From RGUW01 sp040399325 (lineage in GTDB: Bacteria; Cyanobacteriota; Cyanobacteriia; PCC-6307; Cyanobiaceae), in NCBI GenBank assembly GCA_040399325.1, contig JBBASJ010000003.1, positions 1 through 64,000 on the forward strand: 64,000 bases of DNA. The letters are read 5' to 3'. The translations under genes and the position numbers were made by a program. Numbering within the stretch: the stretch's first letter is position 1; each line of letters begins with the position of its first letter. Shown one piece after another: positions 28,253-34,518 of this stretch. Below the pieces are notes generated by a model. It did no database searches and had not been told where the DNA came from. It saw only the letters and a list, made by a program, of their open reading frames with translations.

Positions 28253-28318
28253 TCGGCCCGGCGGTGCTCCCAATTCGGCGATCCGTGGCCAAGGTAAAGG
28301 GTGGAGACGGGGGTAACG

Positions 28319-28564
28319 ATGGCCAGACGAGCGCTCCACCGGCAGCCGGTGGAGCCGCGGCAGCGACTTCGGCGTTGGCAGGCCGCCCGCACCTGGGCAC
28401 GGCTGATCCGTGAAGCGGAGTGCCTCTGGCACGTCGATGTGCGCACCCTCCACCGTCTGGCTGCCGAAGAGCTCGGTCTGCTGCTGCACGAAGTGCCCGA
28501 ACCCCTGCGCCCGCGGGTGAACCGCTGGTTGCGGCGGTACGGGGTGGTCACGCGGCTGGGATAG
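28319..28564 (+). CDS. Small basic protein, unknown function
   Basis: An 81-residue Arg/Leu-rich protein beginning MARRALHRQPVEPRQRLRRW. It is predicted all-helical, with a repeated pattern LHRLAAEELGLLLHEVP and LRPRVNRWLRRYG. No domain recognised. It starts 66 bp after the exonuclease stop and has the normal high GC of the genome, in contrast to the AT-rich sequence that begins at its stop codon. The ATG at 28319 and an upstream GTG at 28301 are both possible. Confidence 0.5.
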   Translation: MARRALHRQPVEPRQRLRRWQAARTWARLIREAECLWHVDVRTLHRLAAEELGLLLHEVPEPLRPRVNRWLRRYGVVTRLG

Positions 28565-28617
28565 CAAGGACCGCGGTTGAACACTGAAATCGAACACCCA
28601 TGAGACCCACGCAAACC

Positions 28618-28642
28618 GTTCAAATTTTTATCAAATTTGAAC
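28618..28642. promoter_or_regulatory. Perfect 10-bp palindrome upstream of the adenylate cyclase
   Basis: GTTCAAATTT (28618-28627) and AAATTTGAAC (28633-28642) flank a 5-bp spacer, 86 bp before the cyclase ATG. The element sits in AT-rich non-coding DNA and has no T-run on either side that would make it a clean terminator, so an operator is the better guess. Its regulator is unknown. Confidence 0.5.
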
Positions 28643-28728
28643 AATGAAAAACCCACGCCAGGCCATCACAACAGAGACTTGGTTGGGCTCTTCATGCGAT
28701 CAGAAAGCATGAACCTGATCCGGCTGCA

Positions 28729-30204
28729 ATGATCACCACAAAAATCAAAAAACTTGGCAGCCGGTCGTTCACAAAGGCAGTGGATTTCTTCAAAAGGCGA
28801 ACCATTGCATCCCTGTTTCTACTGTTTTTCACAGGGATCAGCATTGCCACGGTCAACATGATTCACCTCTCGTCCGAACTCATCAATACACAGGCCCTGC
28901 AAAGCTCATTTTTATATGCAGATGCCCTACAACAGGCACGCACGCTTTACAATGAAGCCGTCGTTGACAAACTGAAAACCGAAGAGTCGATCAATATCAA
29001 CTACAATCATTTTGATCAAGCCAAGACAATTCCGTTTCCAGCAACGTTCCTGATCGAATTATCGGAGCGCATCAGCAAAGAGAATCTCGGCGTCTCCGTC
29101 AAACTCTTCAGCAACTATCCCTTTGCTTTTAGAAAAGCCCCCAATCCTCGGGATCCATTTGAACGCGAAGCGTTGGCATTTTTAGCCAAAAATCCTGATC
29201 AGCCATACACCAAGATCATGACAGTGAATGGCCAAAAAGTCTTTCGGTATGCACAAGCCGAAATCATGAAGTCCAGTTGCATTGCCTGCCACAATTCACA
29301 TCCCCAAAGCACGAAACGAGACTGGAAAGTTGGGGACGTTCGAGGCGGCCTGGAAATCTCATCATCCATTGACTTTTTGGTCCAACAAAACAGAAAAGGC
29401 ATCCTTTCGGGGGTAGCCATGATTTCAGGCCTGTTTGGGCTTGCGGGGATCGGAGTTTGGATTGTCTTCAACAGACTCAAGAAAGTCTCCATCGAGCTGG
29501 AACAGAAGGTCAAGATTCGAACGAAAGAGCTTTCACTTGCAAACGAATCGCTGAGCATAGAACAAGAGAAATCGAACAATCTGCTTTTAAATATTTTACC
29601 CAAACCTATTGTTGAGCGGCTTGAAGGGGGCGAGAAAAATATTTCAGACGCCTTTGCAGAAGTCAGCATATTGTTTGCTGATATCGTGAACTTTACGCCC
29701 CTATCGCAGCGCGTGCAGCCCGCAGAACTGGTTGAAATACTAAATCAAATTTTTTGCATGTTCGATGATCTAAGCGCAAAACATGGCCTCGAAAAAATCA
29801 AAACCATTGGCGATTGCTACATGGTTGCCAGCGGCCTGCCGGAAGCATGCCCAGACCACGCCGCGCGCATTGCTGACATGGCTCTCGGCATGCAGGATGT
29901 GATCCGAACCATTGGAGCTGATCTCAAGATTGATTTGGACATCCGGATCGGCATCAACTCAGGACCGGTCGTTGCCGGTGTGATCGGCAAGAAAAAGTTT
30001 GTCTATGACCTTTGGGGCGATACCGTCAACGTGGCATCGCGCATGGAGTCCCATGCCGTCAACGGATCAATTCAAGTCTCTGAGTCAAGCTATCAGCTGC
30101 TCAAGCACGATTATCTGTTCGAAGAACGAGGCATGATTGCCATCAAGGGGAAAGGTGAAATGAAAGCCTACTTTCTCAAGTCAAAAATCAACGCCATGAA
30201 CTAG
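28729..30204 (+). CDS. Class III adenylate cyclase with DUF3365 haem-binding-type sensor domain
   Basis: A 491-residue membrane receptor cyclase predicted to make cAMP. Order: membrane helix (about 26-46), an extracytoplasmic DUF3365/Tll0287-like sensor (about 50-215) with CIACH at 184-188, a c-type haem attachment motif, a second helix (about 224-248), a HAMP-like/coiled linker (250-295) and the cyclase domain (about 305-490). Metal-binding Asp318 (ILFADIVNFTP) and Asp362 (KTIGDCYMV) are present, as are adenine-selecting Lys358 and Asp427, Asn434 and transition-state Arg438 (YDLWGDTVNVASRME). It should be active as a homodimer. Base composition and codon use (many AAA, ATT, TTT) are strikingly more AT-rich than all neighbours, which indicates recent acquisition. 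The ligand or redox cue is inferred, not shown. Confidence 0.88.
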   Translation: MITTKIKKLGSRSFTKAVDFFKRRTIASLFLLFFTGISIATVNMIHLSSELINTQALQSSFLYADALQQARTLYNEAVVDKLKTEESININYNHFDQAKTIPFPATFLIELSERISKENLGVSVKLFSNYPFAFRKAPNPRDPFEREALAFLAKNPDQPYTKIMTVNGQKVFRYAQAEIMKSSCIACHNSHPQSTKRDWKVGDVRGGLEISSSIDFLVQQNRKGILSGVAMISGLFGLAGIGVWIVFNRLKKVSIELEQKVKIRTKELSLANESLSIEQEKSNNLLLNILPKPIVERLEGGEKNISDAFAEVSILFADIVNFTPLSQRVQPAELVEILNQIFCMFDDLSAKHGLEKIKTIGDCYMVASGLPEACPDHAARIADMALGMQDVIRTIGADLKIDLDIRIGINSGPVVAGVIGKKKFVYDLWGDTVNVASRMESHAVNGSIQVSESSYQLLKHDYLFEERGMIAIKGKGEMKAYFLKSKINAMN

Positions 30205-30413
30205 TTCGCGGCAATTCAACTGTGGGTCGCCACGAAGACCTGGGTGCGGTCATCGTGGCGGCCTGCAACAGAGCAGGAGGCGGTCCTACGGATCACCGGC
30301 TGACCCCAGGGAGTCACCCGAAACCCTGGGGTCCCTGGATGGGCGCGCAACCATGGCCAGACTGCGCTGGAGCAAGTCCAAACACATTGGACAACTCCCG
30401 GTGCGGGGCCAAC
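30205..30413. other. Non-coding interval with two strong hairpins after the cyclase
   Basis: No gene is supported here. CGCCACGA (30228-30235) pairs with TCGTGGCG (30253-30260), with further inner GACC/GGTC pairing. GACCCCAGGG (30302-30311) pairs perfectly with CCCTGGGGTC (30324-30333). Neither has a proper T-run. They may end the cyclase transcript or mark the edge of the AT-rich insertion. Confidence 0.45.
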
Positions 30414-30441
30414 AAAAAAGCCGCCTCCCGTGGGAAGCGGC
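30414..30441 (-). terminator. Rho-independent terminator of tRNA-Pro
   Basis: On the minus strand, GCCGCTTCCC pairs with GGGAGGCGGC around a 2-base loop and is followed by TTTTTT (30419-30414). It lies 32 bp past the 3' end of tRNA-Pro and fits a single-gene tRNA transcript. Confidence 0.85.
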
Positions 30442-30473
30442 TCGAGAGCTGGAGTTTCAGGCCCTGATTGAAA

Positions 30474-30547
30474 TCGGAGCGGCGGGATTTGAACCCACGA
30501 CCCCCACTACCCCAAAGTGGTGCGCTACCAAGCTGCGCTACGCCCCG
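30474..30547 (-). tRNA. tRNA-Pro (anticodon UGG)
   Basis: A 74-nt cloverleaf. The acceptor stem is CGGGGCG/CGCTCCG with one G-U pair, the D-arm contains AGCGCAGCTTGGTAGCGC, the anticodon stem-loop is CCACTTTGGGGTAGTGG with anticodon TGG, and the T-arm is GTGGGTTCAAATCCCGC. The discriminator base is A and CCA is not encoded. GATAGT about 10 bp upstream may be its -10 box. The AT-rich cyclase gene lies just beyond it; tRNA genes are common insertion points. Confidence 0.96.
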
Positions 30548-30561
30548 GCAAACTGAAACTA

Positions 30562-31065
30562 TCACAACAGGGCCAGCACACCGGCCAGGGCCAGCACCAG
30601 GCTGAACACCAACAGCACCAGGGCACCGGCGACCGTCAGACGCCGTGCGGTGGAGCGGCGGCGCAGGCGGGGCTCGGGCTCGTTCCCGGCCTCACGACGC
30701 CGCCGGATCGCCTTGAGCAGCCGGGCCGAGAGGCGATCCCGCGACAGGGCGGCATAGCCCGGCACGTGCAGCTGCCGGGCCAGCAGCCGCAGCTCGGCCA
30801 GGCTCATCGCCGCCAGCTTGAGTTCGGGCAGGCGACGCCAGGCTCCGCTGGGGCCCGGCAGGGGGGCGGCCGTGGTGCCCTTGATCAAGCCCTGCATGGC
30901 CCCGCTGGCCATCCATTCAGGAATGAGCACCACCAGCACCGCCAGCAGCCCATAGAGCTCCACCAACCCCCGGGGCAGCGGGTGCAGGGGTCTGTTCGGC
31001 TCGCGACCGCTCGGTCGATCCTCCGGCGGGGGCGGCGACAGTGTCGGCATCCGGGTCGGGCTCAC
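30562..31065 (-). CDS. Two-helix membrane protein with SAP/Rho-N-like central segment
   Basis: A 167-residue protein of unknown function. A first membrane helix (about 33-48, LVELYGLLAVLVVLIPEWM) and a C-terminal helix (about 142-165, RLTVAGALVLLVFSLVLALA) flank a cytosolic part. Within it, LPELKLAAMSLAELRLLARQ followed by ALSRDRLSARLLKAI looks like a helix-extended-loop-helix (SAP or Rho-N type), which could bind nucleic acid. The start is GTG at 31065, overlapping the stop of the preceding gene (TAGTG), so it is part of a tightly coupled four-gene run with msrA. Confidence 0.7.
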   Translation of the reverse strand: MSPTRMPTLSPPPPEDRPSGREPNRPLHPLPRGLVELYGLLAVLVVLIPEWMASGAMQGLIKGTTAAPLPGPSGAWRRLPELKLAAMSLAELRLLARQLHVPGYAALSRDRLSARLLKAIRRRREAGNEPEPRLRRRSTARRLTVAGALVLLVFSLVLALAGVLALL

Positions 31066-31265
31066 TAACTGCGCTCAGGGGAGTCTGATCCGGCCGGCAA
31101 GGCAGCAGGCACGGTCGCAACAGGCTGTCGCTGGATGGGGGTCTGGCGCCACTGCAGCGGGGGCTCCCCCGGGGCCAGCCGCACGCTCCAGAAGGCCAGC
31201 GCAAAGCAGATCCCGATGGTCACCAGGATCGCGGTCAAGACGACGCGGTCGGGCAAGGGGGTCAT
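31065..31265 (-). CDS. Small single-span membrane protein, unknown function
   Basis: A 66-residue protein from ATG 31265: a short cytosolic start (MTPLPDR), one membrane helix (about 8-27, VVLTAILVTIGICFALAFWS) and a Pro/Gln-rich tail outside or inside. No family recognised. The ATG overlaps the stop of the upstream gene (TGATG) and its own stop overlaps the next start, so it is made together with the flanking membrane and exported proteins. Confidence 0.65.
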   Translation of the reverse strand: MTPLPDRVVLTAILVTIGICFALAFWSVRLAPGEPPLQWRQTPIQRQPVATVPAALPAGSDSPERS

Positions 31266-31597
31266 CAGACGCTCTCGGTGCGCATGCAACTGGTGCGGTT
31301 GGGCAGCTGCTCCAGGATGAGCTGGTCTCCCCTGAGGATCAAGGTCATCAGCTCATTGCGGTAGACGATGCCGGTAATCGGTTCCTGGCCGGGCGTGTTC
31401 TGCTGGGCACGGAACAGCGTGGTGCGGTACCGGCCGGCAAGCAGCGAAGCCTGGGCATCGTTGCGTTCGACAACCACCTGGGCCCGGTCTGAACAGAGGT
31501 AGGTCTCCTTGATGGCGTAGTCCTCCCACCAGGGAGACCCCATGGCCAGCGTCAAGCCAGCCCAGATGGCGAGAGCAGGCCCCATGGCCGCCGTCAC
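31265..31597 (-). CDS. Exported small protein, possibly MliC (lysozyme-inhibitor)-like
   Basis: A 110-residue protein with an N-terminal signal-like helix (MGPALAIWAGLTLAMGS) and a mature part containing two Cys, YLCSDRAQVVVERN near residue 34 and NRTSCMRTE near residue 104. A Cys close to each end, beta-strand alternation, and a late LILRGDQLILEQL strand resemble the MliC/PliC fold that inhibits C-type lysozyme, but the match is loose. The GTG start at 31597 overlaps the msrA stop by four bases. It could protect the cell wall; this is inference. Confidence 0.6.
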   Translation of the reverse strand: MTAAMGPALAIWAGLTLAMGSPWWEDYAIKETYLCSDRAQVVVERNDAQASLLAGRYRTTLFRAQQNTPGQEPITGIVYRNELMTLILRGDQLILEQLPNRTSCMRTESV

Positions 31598-32322
31598 ATC
31601 ACAGCGATGGGTGCATTGTCACCCCGCAGCACGCAATGGGGAATGCTCCAGTCGAAGGCCTGCCACACCGTGGGATCGAGGCGGAACACCGACCCTGCAA
31701 ACGGCTCCAGTCGCACACCGCTGGGCTGGGCCGAGCAGTAGGGCCGGCTGCCGGGCTTGGCCAGGTACTGCTGGTGGTACGGCTCAGCCCAATGGAATTT
31801 CACCCCCTGGGCGATCTCGGTGGTAATCGGGCCAAACCCTGCCGCACTCAGCTGGCCTTGGTACTGCTCGCGGCTCGCCTCGGCCAGGGCCAGCAGGTCA
31901 GGATCCGCCACAAACACGCAGGAGCGGTACTGACTGCCCCGGTCGTTGCCCTGGCGATCGCCCTGGGTGGGGTCATGACACTCCCAGAACAGCTTCAGCA
32001 GGTCGCTGAAATGGATCCGGCTCCCATCCCAGACCACGCGCACCACCTCGGCATGGCCAGTGCGGCCACTGCAGACCTGCTCATAGGTGGGGTCGGCGGT
32101 CTGACCGCCGGCATAGCCGACCGCCGTGGAGACGACCCCCGGCAGGCGCCAGAAGCCTTTTTCGGCGCCCCAGAAGCAGCCGCAGCCGAACAGGGCTTCG
32201 CCCTGCCCGTCTGCCGGGGCCGCCGTGATCGAAGTGCCCAGCAACACATGACGCTGTTCGGCAGCCGGAGGGCCTGCGGGAGTGCGGTTGGAGCCGAAGC
32301 CGAACACAGCGTCGTCTATCAA
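31594..32322 (-). CDS. msrA: Peptide-methionine (S)-S-oxide reductase
   Basis: Repairs oxidised methionine (S-epimer) in proteins, with thioredoxin as electron donor. The protein has 242 residues with the catalytic Cys in FGCGCFWGAEKGFW (Cys49), then VGYAGGQTADPTYEQVCSGR, and GDRQGNDRGSQYRSCVF, all standard for MsrA. An N-terminal extension of about 40 residues without a clear signal peptide precedes the domain. It heads a run of four coupled genes (msrA, the exported protein and two membrane proteins), linking oxidative repair to envelope proteins by context. Confidence 0.95.
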   Translation of the reverse strand: MIDDAVFGFGSNRTPAGPPAAEQRHVLLGTSITAAPADGQGEALFGCGCFWGAEKGFWRLPGVVSTAVGYAGGQTADPTYEQVCSGRTGHAEVVRVVWDGSRIHFSDLLKLFWECHDPTQGDRQGNDRGSQYRSCVFVADPDLLALAEASREQYQGQLSAAGFGPITTEIAQGVKFHWAEPYHQQYLAKPGSRPYCSAQPSGVRLEPFAGSVFRLDPTVWQAFDWSIPHCVLRGDNAPIAVM

Positions 32323-32334
32323 TGGAACAAGAAG

Positions 32335-34056
32335 CTAGGCAAGACCAAGCGCTGACTGCAACGGCTGCAGACCACCCTGATTGAGAATGGCATCTCTGAA
32401 TAGAGTGTAATTTTCACTGTATTCATCAAGAATCGCTGCGCTCACCGGCGCAGCATTGGAGTCTTTGTTGTTGCTCGCGAACAACTGCACACGTCCCGTT
32501 TGTCCACCTTTGATCCCAAATGTCGGATTGTCGACGGTTGTGACGTTGAGGTCGTAATACGCGATTTCACTGCCGCCCTTGCTGTAGGTCCACTCGGGCT
32601 GTTCACCGAACCAGGCGGCGTGATCAAAAATCCTGGCTGAAGGAACAGGCACCTGGAAACCACCGATGCCATCAAAGGTGACCAGCGGGCCATCCTGATT
32701 GGGTCCCGTCATGCTGCCAAACAGGTTGGCCACATCCGAGGGGACCCAGAACGAACTCAGATCGCTTGCCTTCGGGCCTACCTGCAGGCGCACCCCGGTG
32801 AGCGGGTCAATGGTGCCGTTCTTGAACAGCGTCAGATTGAACGGCTTGCTGGTCCCTTCCGTATCCTGAATATGGCGCACGATGAAGGCCGCTGCCGTGT
32901 TGTCGGTGAAGCCACCATCGGCCAGTCGTGTCATGCCGGTGCTGCTGTAGAGGCGCATCAGCTCTTCAACACTGGTGCCACCCCGGCGTGACGGTGTGGG
33001 CAGCACCTTGGGCATCGCAAGCGTCCCCTGGCCCAACGAGGCCAGCGGTGCCATGTCTCTGGCGGTCGACGCCACGGTGTTGGCGATGGCTTGAACACCG
33101 ACGGCATCCAGGGTCTTGACCGCCGCCAGGTGGGCCAACGCCGACGACGAAGCTGTGGTCGCATCCACCACCGACAGACCCGACTTGAAGGAAGCCGTAA
33201 CGGGTTGCTTCAGCGAGGGAAGCGACGAGAACAACTTGTTGTTGTTGAGGTCAAGCGACACATCACCGGCACCGAAGAATGCCGAAGCCACCGGAGAACC
33301 TGCGCCCTCCTGAACATCACTCAGGAAAAACAGAGGTGTCATCATCCCCTGCGGTGGTGCCTGGGCTGCGCTCAACGGCGTAGCGCTAAAGATCTTGTTC
33401 TGCAGCAGACCGATGTTGTCGAGCACCACGGGTGTGGTCTGGGCCGAGGCAACAATCAGCAGGTCCTTGCCGGCAGCCCAACCCTGCCGCGCTGCATCGA
33501 GCCCTTTGCTTCCCAGATCGGCCAGCATGTTGTAGGGCTGAAACACAAACTTGTCGGTGAAGTTTCTCCAGCTCAACTGGGCCTCACCGGCTGCACCTGC
33601 CAGACCCAACAGATAACCGGCCTGCTGGAGCGAGGTCTTCAAGGACTGCGGCAACGCATCGATGGCGGTCTGCAGCCAGTCCGGGATCGCGGGAGTCGTG
33701 GCCTTGAACAGGGTGGCGACCTGGCCGTTGTAACCCGTGCTGTTGTATTGGTCGCGGGCCGAGGCCTGCTCAAGCCCCGCCAGGAACGGTTGCGAATAGG
33801 CCAGATGGCTCAGGAACCACGAGCCCCCCGAATTGGCGGCGATGCCTTTGACCGCCCCCATCAAGGTTGCGAGATCGCCCGTCTGCCCCTTGCTGCTGAG
33901 TCCATCGAGGCCCCCGGCAATCAGCCCCGCCAGCGATGAATGGGAATTCCAGCCACCACCACTGAAGGCCACATAGCGGGTGGGCAGCGCAGGCACCCCA
34001 GGAGCAGGGGCTTGCCCAGCGTTGGCGGAGGTGGGTTGTCCAGTGGGTTTGGCCAT
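32335..34056 (-). CDS. Patatin / cytosolic phospholipase A2-like protein
   Basis: A 573-residue predicted lipid acyl hydrolase. The N-terminal oxyanion-type loop is RYVAFSGGGWNSHSSLAG (about 27-44), the nucleophile elbow candidate is ANSGGSWFLSHLAY (about 74-87), and the Asp of the catalytic dyad would be in LADGGFTDNTAAAF (near residue 380), the order found in cPLA2 and patatin folds. No signal peptide and no membrane span are seen. The Asn/Ser/Thr-rich composition and large size suggest export by another route or a host/prey-directed role, but there is no secretion gene nearby. The start is ATG at 34056; MsrA follows 12 bp downstream. Confidence 0.65.
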   Translation of the reverse strand: MAKPTGQPTSANAGQAPAPGVPALPTRYVAFSGGGWNSHSSLAGLIAGGLDGLSSKGQTGDLATLMGAVKGIAANSGGSWFLSHLAYSQPFLAGLEQASARDQYNSTGYNGQVATLFKATTPAIPDWLQTAIDALPQSLKTSLQQAGYLLGLAGAAGEAQLSWRNFTDKFVFQPYNMLADLGSKGLDAARQGWAAGKDLLIVASAQTTPVVLDNIGLLQNKIFSATPLSAAQAPPQGMMTPLFFLSDVQEGAGSPVASAFFGAGDVSLDLNNNKLFSSLPSLKQPVTASFKSGLSVVDATTASSSALAHLAAVKTLDAVGVQAIANTVASTARDMAPLASLGQGTLAMPKVLPTPSRRGGTSVEELMRLYSSTGMTRLADGGFTDNTAAAFIVRHIQDTEGTSKPFNLTLFKNGTIDPLTGVRLQVGPKASDLSSFWVPSDVANLFGSMTGPNQDGPLVTFDGIGGFQVPVPSARIFDHAAWFGEQPEWTYSKGGSEIAYYDLNVTTVDNPTFGIKGGQTGRVQLFASNNKDSNAAPVSAAILDEYSENYTLFRDAILNQGGLQPLQSALGLA

Positions 34057-34137
34057 GGCCCAGGCTCATCGGGATGCAGTGCGAGTATCGGCGCTCCCGA
34101 TCGCCTGTGCATCACCCAGGTGAGTGGCGACGCCTGT

Positions 34138-34413
34138 CTAGCGCTCGGCGGGCACCAGGGCGATGTGATTGAGCAGCGTCGTGGTGAAGGCGAACAGCAG
34201 GAACGGCAGCGACAGCACCAGGATCAGGCCCACGCCCACCAGGGCGAACAGGGGCCGGCTGGCGCCCATCAGGGCCAGACCCGCCGCCAGACTCACGAAG
34301 ATCACGGCCATCCAGATCAGAATCTGGGCATAGATGTCGCCGAAGGTGAGCGTGCAGCGCAGCTGATAAGGCTGCCCGCGACGCTGTGGATCATCGGGGG
34401 CTGACGGGGCCAT
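34138..34413 (-). CDS. Small two-helix membrane protein, unknown function
   Basis: A 91-residue protein from ATG 34413. A polar N-terminus (MAPSAPDDPQRRGQPYQLRC) is followed by two membrane helices (about 32-53 and 58-81), each hydrophobic and separated by a short GASRP turn. No domain is recognised. A longer start at 34455 is possible. It lies between the ABC exporter and the lipase-like gene, all on the minus strand. Confidence 0.65.
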   Translation of the reverse strand: MAPSAPDDPQRRGQPYQLRCTLTFGDIYAQILIWMAVIFVSLAAGLALMGASRPLFALVGVGLILVLSLPFLLFAFTTTLLNHIALVPAER

Positions 34414-34518
34414 GGACGGGTACCAGAAACAGCGGACTGTCTCCAGGTAAGCCACGACGCAGGCATCTGTCCGCCCGGCGCAACACTCCGTTCAGAGGGG
34501 GGGGCGCCAAGTGGCAGA

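Noticed and set aside
30222..30467. An 81-codon frame between the cyclase and tRNA-Pro
   Set aside because: It runs through two hairpins and the tRNA terminator and has no protein-like composition.
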